A DNA stretch of 64,000 bases, taken from positions 438,897,259-438,961,258 of the forward strand of contig CM060900.1 of the NCBI GenBank assembly GCA_030762935.1. Reading direction: 5' to 3'. This stretch comes from Hymenopus coronatus (lineage: Eukaryota > Arthropoda > Insecta > Mantodea > Hymenopodidae). The notes beneath the pieces are model-generated. The model saw only the letters and a program-made list of their open reading frames with translations, searched no databases and was not told the DNA's origin. The position numbers and the translations under genes are program-made. Shown here piece by piece: positions 33,634-44,801 of this stretch. How positions within the stretch are numbered: the first letter of the stretch is position 1; each line of letters opens with the position of its first letter.

Positions 33634-35545
33634 ATGGATAAGTTCATTGTTAAACGTAAACGCCAGGACAGTGAAAGGGAACAGTCGGCTCCTACTACTG
33701 GCTTTAAGAAGTCAAATCTTACAGTTTCTCCCGGACCGTCGAATTCACCACATAAAGAAGACGAACGAAAGAAAAGAACATACCAGGACAGTTACTTAGC
33801 GTATGAATTTAAGTGGAATAACAACGAGGAAAACCCTATCCCTGTGTGTTTAGTTTGTGGCGAAACATTTAGCAACGAGGCCATGGTACCTAGCAAACTG
33901 AAGCGGCATCTTACAACAAAGCATCCTAGTGTGTCACATAAAAGTGTAATGTATTTTTCACATATACGTATTAGAAGGGGAGGAAGAAAACTGCTGTGAG
34001 AATGGTAAAGAGAATGACCATAGGTGATACGGCTCTTGAAGCCTCATTAAAGTAGCAGAACTGACAGCTAAAAAAAAGAAACGTCATACTCTTGGAGAGG
34101 AAATCATTGGCCCATGTCAAGTTATAGTTTCAACAATACTTGGCGAAGGAGCAGCTAATCGAATTTCGAAAGTTCCTCTGTCCAACAACACAATCAGCCG
34201 CAGGATATCTGAAATGTCATGCAATATCAACGAACAAGTCACGGAGAAAATAAAAACTTATAGAACATTTGCTTTGCAAGTAGATGAGAGTCTCGATATT
34301 GGTGACAAACCGCAACTCCTTGGTTTTATCAGATATATTGATGAAAAAGATATTAGTGAACAGTTTCTGTTCTGTAGACCGCTGGAGACTACAACCACAG
34401 GCAATGATATTTTCGTTTCTATTAATTCCTATCTCAATGACCATGATCTTTCATGGAAAGACTGTTGTGGTATATGTACAGATGGTGCACCATCTATGTC
34501 TGGGAAAATTAAAGGTTTTACTGCCAGAGCTCTCAATGAAAATCCATCTATTATTATAACTCACTGTTTTCTGCATAGAGAGGCATTAGTCGTGAAAGCG
34601 TGTAATGAAAATTTTTCTGAAGTGTTAACCAAGTTGTGAAAATGGTGAACTATATGAAGTCTCGACCTTTAAAGTGCAGAATTTTTGAACAGTTATGTCG
34701 CGCAACGGATGCAGCTCATACCTCTTTGTTACTTCACACAGAAGTAAGGTGGTTGTCGCGGGGTCGTGTATTGAACCGGTTTCTCGAACTTAAAGAACAG
34801 CTAAAAACTTTTTTTAAGGATGAAAATCAAGACACATTTCATGAGCTCTTACTAAGTGATTCTTGGTGTTTTGTACTGTCGTATCTGGCAGATATTTTTC
34901 ATAAGCTGAATGAACTGAATGTTTCGATGCAGGGTCGACATGAAACAATAATCTCCTCAACCAATAAAATGAAAGGTTTTAAAAGAAAGCTTAGTTCTTG
35001 GAAGTCTGCTGTTCAAAAAGGAGATTTGTCGAACTTTCCATCTCTTCTTAATGTGGCAGGAGATAAAGATCTGGGTAAACTGAAAGACCGCATTTGTGAT
35101 CACTTATCAAGATTGCAAGATGCAATAGATGGCGTACTTTCCAACTATTTCCACTACGAATCTCGACTGGGTTGTCTCGCCATTTGATTTCGTAGATAAT
35201 GCAGAGGAAACAGATTTCACTGCTTACGAACGAGATGAATTTATTGATCTTTGCGCTGATTCCACACTCAAAGGTAAGTTCACCAAGAGTGAGGCGTCGG
35301 TGGCTAGTTTTTGGCTTCAACGGAGAGAGGAGTATCCTAACCTAATGAAGAAAGCAATTAACGCACTTTTGCCCTTTTCTACATCCTATCTATGCGAGCA
35401 AGGCTTCTCTGCTATGGTGACAATAAAATGCAAAGCAAGAAATAGACTGAATAACCTTGAGGATGATTTGCGTGTTTCACTGTCAACTGTAAGACCCAAC
35501 ATCACATATCAGTGCTCTAAGCATCAATCACACGTTTCACATTAA
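33634..35545 (+). pseudogene. hAT transposase, BED-finger type, in four pieces
   Basis: Would catalyse hAT cut-and-paste transposition; resembles the ZBED5/SCAND3-like class. Piece 1 (33634-33999) begins MDKFIVKRKR and has a BED-type finger CLVCGETF...LKRHLTTKHP (C-x2-C, H-x4-H). Piece 2, in another frame from about 34055, reads ELTAKKKKRHTLGEEIIGP, LSNNTISRRI, FALQVDESLDIGDKPQLLGF (first catalytic Asp) and GICTDGAPSMSGKIKGF (second Asp), stopping at 34639. Piece 3 (34636-35187) has SLLLHTEVRWLSRGRVLNRF, a conserved hAT segment. Piece 4 (to 35545) has the C-terminal dimerisation motif SYLCEQGFSAMVTIK. The frame alternates at about 34000, 34636 and 35140, and there is a stop near 34055, so the gene is dead. 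Confidence 0.92.
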
Positions 35546-35762
35546 TCATTAATCGAACAAAATTTATTGATGTATTTTTACTCAGTGATTGTAGTAAAGT
35601 TTACTGTGTAATGTTATCGTGTACGTTATTATATAATATTTCAATAAATTAACATATTAAGCTTAATTTTCTTTTAATTCAAGGAAGGGTGCCCCTGGTG
35701 TTTAATGTTATTCCCAAGGGTGCCGTGAACTTCAAAAGGTTGGAAAACACTGCGTTAGACCA

Positions 35763-36215
35763 ATGTATCGTCTTCCTGTGTTCGCAACATGCGTAGAGCA
35801 GGGTGTTCAGTCGCAAAAAGTATCTTCAGCAGGTTTTCAGTTGTCCACCAAGGACCTCCTGGCGGGAGAGAACTCCAGAACAACCACACGATCATTGTAT
35901 CATCTTCCTCTGTTCGCAACATGGGTAGAGCAGAGTGCTCAGTCGCAAAAAGTGTCATCAGCAGCTTTTCAATTGTCCACCAAGGACCTCCTAGAGGGAG
36001 AGAATTCCAGAACAACCACACGATCACTGTATCCTCTTCCTCTGTTCGCAAACAACAACATGAGCAGAGCTCAGATTCAGTATCCTGAGTATGTTCAGTC
36101 GCAACAAGTGTCATCAGCAGCTCTTCAATCGTCCACCAAGGACCTCCTAGCGGGAGAGAAATCCAGAACAACCGCAAGATCACAATACAGAAGTGTTCAG
36201 AATCCTTCATGCGTC
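35763..36215 (+). repeat. 132-bp tandem repeat, about 3.4 units
   Basis: Units start near 35772, 35904 and 36036. Each has CAACATGSGTAGAGCAG-like sequence, TTTTCARTTGTCCACCAAGG, ACCTCCTRGMGGGAGAGAA and AGAACAACCACACGATCA. The third unit has an insertion (AACAACAACATGAGC, CAGATTCAGTATCCTGAG). The length is a multiple of three, and 151-codon frames stay open on both strands. Confidence 0.85.
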
Positions 36216-36707
36216 TGACATGTGCTGCCAGCTACTTGCTCAATGGTCCCTAAGGGTCTTTACCTAGCAAGGGAGAAGTTCTGAACAATTTCCCCGTCAC
36301 GTTGTTCAGCGAACGAGTTTCATTCAGTATCTTTCTACGTGGCAGTCTTTGCAAAGCGGGTTCCGCAGATACTAAAGCCATTCTGAGGAACAGATTGCGA
36401 AGGGTATTTAAATCACGCTTGGGAGCCATAAACCTCGGAGTCCGATAAGGGAACACCTAGAAAATATCTTTCGTGTAATTTATGTTGGAAGCAAGAAATG
36501 CCACACTAAAGCACCCGGCTTGCCTCTGAGTGCAGTTGTAGAGTAGGGGCTGTAACATGTTCACAATTTCTATCACCTCTCATGGTAGCTAGTGTTGCCT
36601 AAAGACAATTAGGTCATCTGCCGTGATGCCAAGTTCTTCTGTGTCTATAAATTACTGTTGAACGCTGCTTTGTGTTCCCGGATAATTAAAACGATGATAA
36701 AGATATA

Positions 36708-38048
36708 ATAATAAAGGTAATTATGTAATAATAGTAACAGTAATTGTGTAATAATAGTAGCAGTAATTGTGCAATAATAGTAACAGTAATTGTGTAATAA
36801 TAGTAGCAGTAATTGTGTAATAATAGTAACAGTAATTGTGTAATAATAGTAGCAGTAATTGTGCAATAACAGTAACAGTAATTGTGTAATAATAGTAACA
36901 GTAATTGTTAATAATAGTAACAGTAATTGTGTAACAATAGTAACAGTAATTGTGTAATAATAATAAAGGTAATTGTGTAATAATAGTAACAGTAATTGTG
37001 TAATAATAGTAACAGTAATTGTGTAGTAATAGTAACAGCAATTGTGTAATAATAGTAACAGTAATTGTGTAATAATAAAAACAGTAATTGTGTAATAATA
37101 GTAACAGTAATTGTGTAATAATAGTAACAATAATTGTGTAGTAATAGTAACAGCAATTGTGTAATAATAGTAACAGTAATTGTGTAATGATAATAAAGGT
37201 AATTGTATAATAATAGTAACAGTAATTGTGTAATAATAGTAACAGTAATTGTGTAATGATAATAAAGGTAATTGTGTAATAATAGTAACAGTAATTGTGT
37301 AATAATAGTAACAGTAATTGGTAATAATAGTAACAGTAATTGTATAATAATAGTAACAGCAATTGTGTAATAATAGTAACAGTAATTGTGTAATAATAGT
37401 AACAGTAATTGTGTAATAATAGTAACAGTAATTGTGTAATGATAATAAAGGTAATTGTGTAATAATAGTAACAGTAATTGTGTAATAATAGTAACAGTAA
37501 TTGTGTAATAATAGAAATAGTAATTGTGTAATAATAGTAACAGTAATTGTGTAGTAATAGTAACAGCAATTGTGTAATAATAGTAACAGTAATTGTGTAA
37601 TGATAATAAAGGTAATTGTATAATAATAGTAACAGTAATTGTGTAATAATAGTAACAATAATTGTGTAATGATAATAAAGGTAATTGTGTAATAATAGTA
37701 ACAGTAATTGTGTAATAATAGTAACAGTAATTGTGTAGTAATAGTAACAGCAATTGTGTAATAATAGTAACAGTAATTGTGTAGTAATAGTAACAGCAAT
37801 TGTGTAATAATAGTAACAGTAATTGTGTAATAATAGTAACAGTAATTGTGCAATAATAGTAACAGTAATTGTGTAATGATAATAAAGGTAATTGTGTAAT
37901 AATAGTAACAGTAATTGTGCAGTAATAGTAACAATAATTGTGTAGTAATAGTAACAGTAATTGTGTAATGATAATAAAGGTAATTGTGTAATAATAGTAA
38001 CAGTAATTGTGTAATAATAGTAACAGTAATTGTGTAATAATAGTAATA
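36708..38048 (-). repeat. 24-bp tandem array (about 56 units)
   Basis: Core unit on the plus strand GTAATTGTGTAATAATAG plus TAACAG. Variants with TAATGATAATAAAGG recur at about 37190, 37257, 37440, 37605, 37668, 37872 and 37970; the pair spacing repeats with a period near 415 bp, so a higher-order block was duplicated. Since 24 is divisible by three and the minus strand lacks stops, frames up to 468 codons (Leu/Tyr/Thr/Ile-rich) are open on the minus strand in all three phases. I treat this as a satellite, not a gene. Confidence 0.95.
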
Positions 38049-38059
38049 CACTATGGGAC

Positions 38060-38689
38060 ATTAGAAGTAAAATTTTTCATACAATAGGTGAAAAAATCGA
38101 ACTATGCTTTTTTACTTTCCCTACACGTACATATACATAGTGCATAAAGAAGGTATTGTATTCCACCCATATGTTCGATAAATCTCGGTATCGACCCCCT
38201 GAATTCAAAAATCATTTTAAGAAACATGTCCATGTATGCGTCTGTGGGCACGACAAATCCGTTAAATACCAATCTTGGTACTTAAGTTTAGTATCTTCCA
38301 ATGCTGCGACACAAGATTTTCAAGAAACTGCCCCTCCCCAACCGCATTATTCTTTACATGGAGAAATTTGCTAAAATTTTTATTTTCTCAAAAATGGGAG
38401 TAACGTTTTGATTAAAATATCGTATATTTACAAGACAAATAGCAGGTATATCTTGAATATTCTGGAAATAGCCTCTGAAGATATCTTTATTCTGGATGAA
38501 TTTTGCGAAATTTTGCATAATTGGTAAATCGTAAGCGATAGATCAAAGCTTACATAACAAACAACCTAGATTTCGTTAAAACATATATACATTTTTTTCA
38601 AGGAATTTGCCATTTTTTGAGATATTCCTTTTTATTTGTTTCAGCTTTAAAATACTTATACTTTTCTCATACTGGAATTGGTTAACTCC
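38060..38689 (-). repeat. R1 dispersed repeat, 3' half
   Basis: Minus strand: TTTACTTTCCCTACACGTAC, TTGTATTCCACCCATATGTT, TCTTCCAATGCTGCGACACA, CTGAAGATATCTTTATTCTG, TTGGTAAATCGTAAGCGATA. Continuous with the R1 5' part in the right arm, i.e. the uninterrupted counterpart of 26424-26908. Confidence 0.8.
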
Positions 38690-39873
38690 TGGCCATACAA
38701 ACAAAAGAACTTCTATCACATAGCAACCAGCTTTTAAAAGATTTGACTATCGCTTTGGCCTATGGTACTTCCTTATTTCCCTTCTACTTACAAAAAAGAA
38801 AGTAACAAGGCACTTTCTGCTATTCTTTTCTCGATTAGCATGAAGTAAATAGAAGAATAAACTTTTATCAATAATTTGTTGCAGAGATGTAATGACAGTC
38901 ATGTGAATGGAAAACATAAAATATTTATAGTATATAGGTATTGGAACCTTTGAGCGTTTACAGCAAACTCCCCTTGGTTCTGGATCTATAGTCATTAGCT
39001 TACTGTTTCATAAAGTAGCGTTTTTTTCACACATTCAAAATCTTGCACACGTCTCACTTTTTCTTTAAAATTTCCCAGACGTGCAGAAGTCTCGGTTTTA
39101 GTATTAGAAAGAACACTACTCTAACACTAGCAATAGCAATTTTTCAACAAAAATATTTTCATGAAAAAACGTTTAATTTAAGAGATTTCAATTTTAGTTG
39201 TTTTTTTTTTTAATTCGGTAAATCAAGTTATTGAAATGTCGCCGTTTTAAGATTTTGTTTGTGGTTCATGCTTCCAATTCTGGAAATTCCAACCAAGTTT
39301 CTCAAATTGTGAGTCGAGTGCAACATTTTGATTTTACATAATAAAACTTATGAAGGCCGCGCCGTGGCCGAGTGGTTAAACTGCTCGTCTCCCACTTAGA
39401 CGGCCCAGGTTCGATGCCAAGCTCCCGCATGTGGGATTTGTGGTGGACGAAGCGCTGTCTGGGCGGGCTTTCATCGAGTCCTCCGGTTTCCCTCGCCACT
39501 CCATCCACCAATCGCTCCACCATCACCTTGCCTATCATTCATTGCGCTTACATTACATATCATCCACTTCCTCACGCTCATGCCCGGCTACTCGTTCCAG
39601 GTTCTCTATTCTTCGTTTCCTGACTTTGGCTCCCCGACAGGTTTCTGACCCCTAGGCATTCGCTTGTAAGTCATAGCGGGGTGTCAGTCCTAAAAATACG
39701 GGAAGGGTAAACTGACTGCGAAAAAAAAAAATTGAAATAGTTTATATGTTGCAAAGCTCATACAATTTTAATGGGATTGGTTACTCAGATTAACATAACA
39801 ACAACTCAAACACAGTAACATTTTGAGAAAGATCCGCTCAGAAAAATAGATATTTGAATGTTCACTCTCTAAA
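38690..39873 (-). repeat. Inverted duplication, right arm
   Basis: Reverse complement of 24152-25386. Small differences include an 8-bp segment GAAATTTT present here (near 39067) but not on the left, and differing A-run lengths near 39200. The outer boundary coincides with the 3' end of a SINE-4 at 39874. Confidence 0.9.
39355..39728 (+). mobile_element. SINE-1a, full length
   Basis: GGCCGCGCCGTGGCCGAGTG, box B GGTTCGATGCC, GTGGGATTTGTGGTGGACGA, CACCATCACCTTGCCTATCA, single tail unit, GGGAAGGGTAAACTGACTGC and an A10 tail. The duplicated partner of the SINE at 24300-24665. Confidence 0.92.
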
Positions 39874-40330
39874 TGAGATCCATATGCCGTGCTACGTCTC
39901 GTTTGTAACTCACGTGAAGGAGATGTACTAGATGCTGTGAGCTGGAGAGCTCGGCACTAAACCTATACAAGGGGGAAGGGATGATTGAAGTGAGAGGAGA
40001 CACCTGGTGGCCGGAGCTAGGAGCGGTGTTCATATCCCACCAATGAGCCGAAGGCTGGGGACCGTGAGAGATACAGAGAGCATACCTTTCCTTGCCACGC
40101 CGCACTGAAACACATCGCCGACTCTTCCTACCCTGAAAGGGGCCAGCAGGATGAATGTAACCTCTTGGACTATCAGAATATTCGGTGGATGAAAGAAATC
40201 ACTCCTTCCTTGACCTTGCGACCCGGAAAAACCTCGAATAAGCCCACAAGTCAGAATGGGCAAACACCGGGGATCAACCCGGGACCTCCCGTACACATTA
40301 CCGTTGCGCCACCTCACTGGTTTCCTTCTG
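39874..40330 (-). mobile_element. SINE-4 (tRNA-derived, about 450 bp)
   Basis: Minus-strand head with A-box-like GTGGCGCAACGGTAATGTG and box-B-like CCCGGGTTGATCCCCGG, then TTCGAGGTTTTTCCGGGTCG, CATCCTGCTGGCCCCTTTCA, TGCGGCGTGGCAAGGAAAGG, GGTCCCCAGCCTTCGGCTCA, ending at GGCATATGGATCTCATTTA. No poly-A tract is visible. Only copy in the window. Confidence 0.6.
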
Positions 40331-40474
40331 GTAAAGTTAGAAGTTATTTGCAGGTAAAAGTTTATCATGACGTAATATGCATAGAAGAATCACATTGCTG
40401 TATGGATGTATATTATGTAACTAGATTTCAAGTAATTTTTTATCAACACATAAATATGGGGGTCTTTAGTTTAA

Positions 40475-41030
40475 CACTAGAAGGGCCAAATTAGCCCCTT
40501 TACGAAATTTTCACTTGTGTTCTGACCAAACCGTAAGCCGGATTGACTTGAAACTTCATGACGTTTAATTAATTATAATGAGCTTTAACCACATTTCTTT
40601 GGATTGCATTACCTATATTAGGTTACGAAGGACCGCAGGAATAATTTAGCCCCTCTCCATATTTCTCTCTACTTTCAGACTACTTCCTTGCAACATTGTA
40701 TTGGAAATAAAACAATTGTTGTCCTTTGTAATTTAGATACTCGACAAAGAAATTCTTTCCCACATTGATTGGTTTGTTTGTTGAAACAGGATTTCACTTA
40801 TTGTCCTGTGTCAGTTTTTAATATTTCTCTCCTGTAAATGCAAGATGGTTCTAACACATGCAGAAGCTCTGGAAGAACTCAGAAAAATACAAGATGAAAA
40901 CTCAGGAGAGGAATTTTAGTTCTTTGTTGGTGATCAGGATAGTGAAGAAAGTGTAGTAGTTCCAGAGTCTGCAGATGTAGATATAACTAGACTGCATGCA
41001 AATTCCATCAACCAATAAATAGCGGGATTC
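40475..41030 (+). mobile_element. Possible piggyBac-like 5' end with N-terminal ORF remnant
   Basis: TTAA at 40471-40474 is followed by CACTAGAAGGGCCAAATTAG, which resembles piggyBac termini in site and composition. At 40845 a short frame MVLTHAEALEELRKIQDENS is stopped after GEEF; beyond the stop it continues FFVGDQDSEESVVVPESAD, an acidic N-terminus of the kind found in piggyBac transposases. No DDD domain and no right end were found, so the assignment is tentative. Confidence 0.45.
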
Positions 41031-42477
41031 TTAGTTTAAAACCTGTCGCTAAGAATGACGTAAGCACCTATCATGGCAGAATGTCTGCGTTGCTTTCGTC
41101 GCCTAATAATTACAACGATTACCGTTGTACATTAGTCAACCAGGAGAAAGGGATGGAAATATAGCGCGGAAAAATGCATGTTATTGGGGCAAGTTTATAA
41201 GTAGGTAAAGCGTCTTGGGGACCGATAGCGGAGCACATGTGGATACCAGTTGCACACCTACCGAGTAGAGATCGACCTGCTGTAATGCGTTGGGGATTAC
41301 GGCTCGACGCAACAATATACTATGTTGTATATTAAAATACTGTTTTATAGGTAATTAATGCCTTTGGTGATACTGCATCCTCTTCGATCAAGATTGTAAA
41401 ATCTCTATTTCATGAGGATTTGCAATTCATAAGAACTTCACGATATATCTACGACAATAACACATATTTGGAAGCATCGAACATTTAAATGCCTCGAGCT
41501 CTGGCTACTTCCTTGCAAGAACAAGCAGAGAAAATCATGTGAATGGAACTGTCGATGAATTTGTGCAAGCAATTAATCTGAGACCCATGGCGTCTGTTTT
41601 AGGCCGTCTGAAAAAGAAAATTAAGACGGTGTTTGGAAAAATGTCTTATTTTCAATAATGCGTGAAGTACGACATGTTCTACGGGAATAATTGCTGATGG
41701 AGCATCTTGCCCAATAATGGATGATGTGTTCTATTTCCAATTACATTTTGTGATGTGGAGCCAAGTTTTTCACAATATAAAGCCTGTTTAGTTGCCAATA
41801 GGAGACGGTACGAATGTATGTTGTTGTACATTGTAATCTGTGTACCTTGAGAGAAAGTGAAACGGATAATAATGCTGATGACTTGAGGCACAACAGCAAT
41901 TGAATGTATGTAAATATTAAAATTGTTAGTTCCCGTAAATTAGTGTATTTATGTTTACCACCGACCCAGCCTAATTCCTCTTCTCAGTCTACCACACAAC
42001 CACTGACCCATTTAGTGCCACTACGTACACACTGCATTGTCAACATATCACAACTATATACCATGCCACGCTAACTTCGATTCTCTCCCGCTATCGGCCC
42101 CCAAGATGCTATCTCTAGTTACAAGAAGCAAGGTTTACGGCTGTTGCGTTGCCCTCTTTGGGTTGATCTGTAATGGTGCGTGTAGGTTCAAACTGCAGTT
42201 ATTACAGGGTTGTACGCATCTCTGTGGGCCTGCCTGCCTGGGTCATCGCGCGGATCCGCCACAGTAGCTTTGTCATGTGTCGCAGTGAGCGAAGTGTCCA
42301 CCTCCGTTCCACATTCCTATATACTAGGGGGCTATGTGGTTGAATCTCGCTAACAAGCCAGTCTTGGCAGGTGTTTTAAGCATGTTGCTTCGCCTATAGA
42401 ATTTTCTTGATGAAGCATTGCAGAAATTAGTGACGTAGTGTAAGATATGTGGATCCAGTTACAGAAATACAATATCG
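41031..42477. other. Unassigned stretch
   Basis: About 1.4 kb with no recognised family, apart from a short GAGAAAATCATGTGAATGGA (41526-41545) like the R1 5' tip reversed. Confidence 0.35.
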
Positions 42478-43300
42478 TGTTTTTTACTTTCTCGACAATG
42501 TACACAGTGGACAGAGAAGGTATTGTATTCCACCCAAAATTTCCATATCCACGTTTAACCGCAAACAGGAATAAAAAGATATAGAAAGGTCCGTGCCTGT
42601 GGGCAGCATAACTCAAAAACGGAAAATCGGTTAAATTCCAAACTTGGTATTTAAGTCCTGTATATTTCAAGGATACAACTCGAAGATTTTCAGGAAAATC
42701 CCCCCACCAAACTCCCTGAACATGGAACATTTTTTTTAAAATGTTGATTTTTTCAAAAGTAATTCCAACGAGTTTTAGTAAAATACCATATGTTTAAGAT
42801 ACTTTTATGACAAACGAGATGTGTCTGATCCTGAAATTTCTAGGAACAGCTTCTGAAGAGTTCTTCATTCTTGACGACTTTTGTATAACTGGCAAACCGT
42901 AAGAAATGGACAAAAACATACTACACCAAACTACATATCTCGTTAAAATACACAATTTATGCCGTATACTTGATACTTCTTAATATTGGTTTCAATATTA
43001 AAACAATTAAAATTTTTCTCAAACGGGAACTCATCTTACGTTTAATATCTCTTTTGTTTTACTTCTGGTCATGTAAAGAAAACGGAATGTCAATTGTTTC
43101 AATAACGACCAGCTTTTAAAGGAATGACTATCTTTTTAGCTTAGTGAATTACCTTATTTCCCTTGTACTTATAAGAAAGCAAGATGAGACAGCTTCCTCT
43201 AATGTTTCAGTTGATTAGCATTGTGCAGATAAAAGAATTTTTGATATGTAGGACAGGTAGAGAAAATCATGTGAATGGAAGTCATAAGATCTTTTTTACC
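42478..43300 (-). repeat. R1 dispersed repeat, near-complete copy
   Basis: Minus strand: TTTTACTTTCTCGACAATGT, GTATTGTATTCCACCCAAAA, TCAGGAAAATCCCCCCACCA, AACTGGCAAACCGTAAGAAA and GTAGAGAAAATCATGTGAAT at the 5' tip. All blocks are in order. Confidence 0.8.
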
Positions 43301-43429
43301 TGGATATATGTTTTCAATGAAATGGTTTGTTTTTCTATTGACAATGAGTCATTAAACAGTGTAACCATACCTAGGAAATTAACTCTACTATTTAATGTGT
43401 AAACTTATTGGAGAGAAACGATTGCTTAT

Positions 43430-43566
43430 TCAAAATCTGATGTGTTACATTCACATGGCCTTTTGTACCGTATCGTATACTAATGGCTTTGCAAATTATT
43501 CTTCCAAAACGTTATTTTTCTACGTACTTAATTTTAATCGAGATAAGCATGTGCAGAAACAGCTGC
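43430..43566 (+). repeat. R1 5' fragment
   Basis: CAAAATCTGATGTGTTACAT, TCACATGGCCTTTTGT and AATCGAGATAAGCATGTGCAG match the R1 5' end, in the opposite direction to the copy just upstream. Confidence 0.6.
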
Positions 43567-43567
43567 A

Positions 43568-44085
43568 CCACCATTTATAATTGGTGAGAAATTACCTTGT
43601 GAAAATAACTTTTCTTGGGCTATCAGCCAGGTGATAGTGCGAGAAAAGTTATTTTCATATCGTCGCCAGGAAAGCATCTAGTCATAGTCACCTTGAGATT
43701 GACATTCCTGCTGACGCGTGGCTGTCTCGGTACGCTGTTGACATATTTACTCGCCGTCCGTCTGCAGAGGCATACGTTCCACTGCTGCCTCTACAGTGCC
43801 TTCTTCCATGTATTTTCTATCACAGTTCTCATATGTTGAACTACTTTTCCCTATTTCTCACTAGCTAGCTCATCTATTCCTTTCAACATTGGGTCCCGCA
43901 CTTCACTATATGAAGTTGTATTATTTCGGCCTCAACTCGTTTATCACGGCTGTAACACATTTTCAAAACACAGTGTCACTCGTAGTAGTTCTAGGATGAG
44001 GACAAGAGCAATATCCGTGATATATAAAGGGTATTAACGATTATAATCACTGTGTATAACACAACCGAATGAAATCAAACAATAA
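43568..44085 (-). repeat. Dispersed repeat D, copy 2 (with hairpin insertion)
   Basis: Reverse complement of 7228-7650, but with about 96 bp extra (43600-43695) bounded by ACCTTG at both sides. Landmarks are CACTGTGTATAACACAACC, GTTTATCACGGCTGTAACAC and CTCATCTATTCCTTTCAACA. Confidence 0.75.
43601..43656. other. Hairpin (15-bp stem plus 6-bp inner stem)
   Basis: GAAAATAACTTTTCT (43601-43615) pairs perfectly with AGAAAAGTTATTTTC (43642-43656). Inside, CTATCA (43620-43625) pairs with TGATAG (43632-43637). It lies within the insertion that distinguishes this D copy from the one at 7.2 kb. Confidence 0.93.
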
Positions 44086-44479
44086 GATAGCAAACATTCA
44101 GATCAGTCGAGCATGAGAACGCGCACTGATCCCGTAGATGTTGCAACATCGATGACATGATGTCCCTTACACTTACATTATGGTTGGTGAGCAGACGACA
44201 CACACCGACCGTAGTTATAAGTTATGTATCGCGTAAAAAAAACATCGATAGTCAAACGTTTAACAGCTGCAAGCTATGTACTAACCTTAAAATACATACT
44301 CGTTCCATAAAATTGAGGGGAACAATTGAAAATCAAACAATTTAAAAGAATGATGAAAAATACTGAAGAAATTCAACAATTAATCACGGATATTTTGGGA
44401 ATGCCTTGTTATTGGAAATAGGTTGTGAATTTTAAAGAGATATATAAGTTTTCTGTGGTACGTTTTCGCCTTGCTTAAA

Positions 44480-44800
44480 ATATACCTGAAGATTCTTCAA
44501 AATTCTTTCCAAATGAAGCGGATTTCAGGGCGTATTCCCAGAAAATTCATGACATACGTTTTATTTGTCAGTAAATATCCTTAGCTAATACGGTGCTTTA
44601 ATCAAAATCGTTATGACCATTTTTTTTAAATAAAACGTTTCGAAAAATCTTCCTTATAAAAATGTATCGGCGTGGGAGGATTTTCTTAAAAAACTCTGTG
44701 TCGCATCTTTGGTAGGTCCTAAGCACTATGTTTGGAATTTATCCATTTTATCGTTTCTTTTAGTTATGTTGTCCACATACATGTATGCGCATTTTAGCAG
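44480..44800 (+). repeat. R1 dispersed repeat, internal part
   Basis: GTATTCCCAGAAAATTCATG, TTTAATCAAAATCGTTATGA, GGGAGGATTTTCTTAAAAAA, TGTCGCATCTTTGG and TTAGTTATGTTGTCCACATA. Interrupted at 44801 by SINE-3; the R1 3' end does not resume afterwards. Confidence 0.7.
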
Positions 44801-44801
44801 T

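Larger units (their letters stand above)
31709..35752 (+). mobile_element. hAT element, 4,044 bp, with nested mariner
   Basis: Left end CAACGGTTCCCAACC and right end GGTTGGAAAACACTG are imperfect 15-bp terminal inverted repeats. The flanks CATTAGAC (31701-31708) and CGTTAGAC (35753-35760) form the 8-bp target duplication typical of hAT, with one mismatch. Both subterminal regions carry GGGTGCC-type motifs (CTAGGGTGCCCTG left; AGGGTGCCCCTGG and AAGGGTGCCGTGA right), likely transposase-binding repeats. Without the 1,554-bp mariner inserted at 32015 the element would be about 2.49 kb, a plausible full length for one hAT gene. Confidence 0.93.

Noticed and set aside
36645..38061. Minus-strand frames of 468, 446 and 281 codons
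   Set aside because: They are produced by the 24-bp satellite, are open in all phases at once, and have no domain beyond Leu/Tyr/Thr/Ile repetition.
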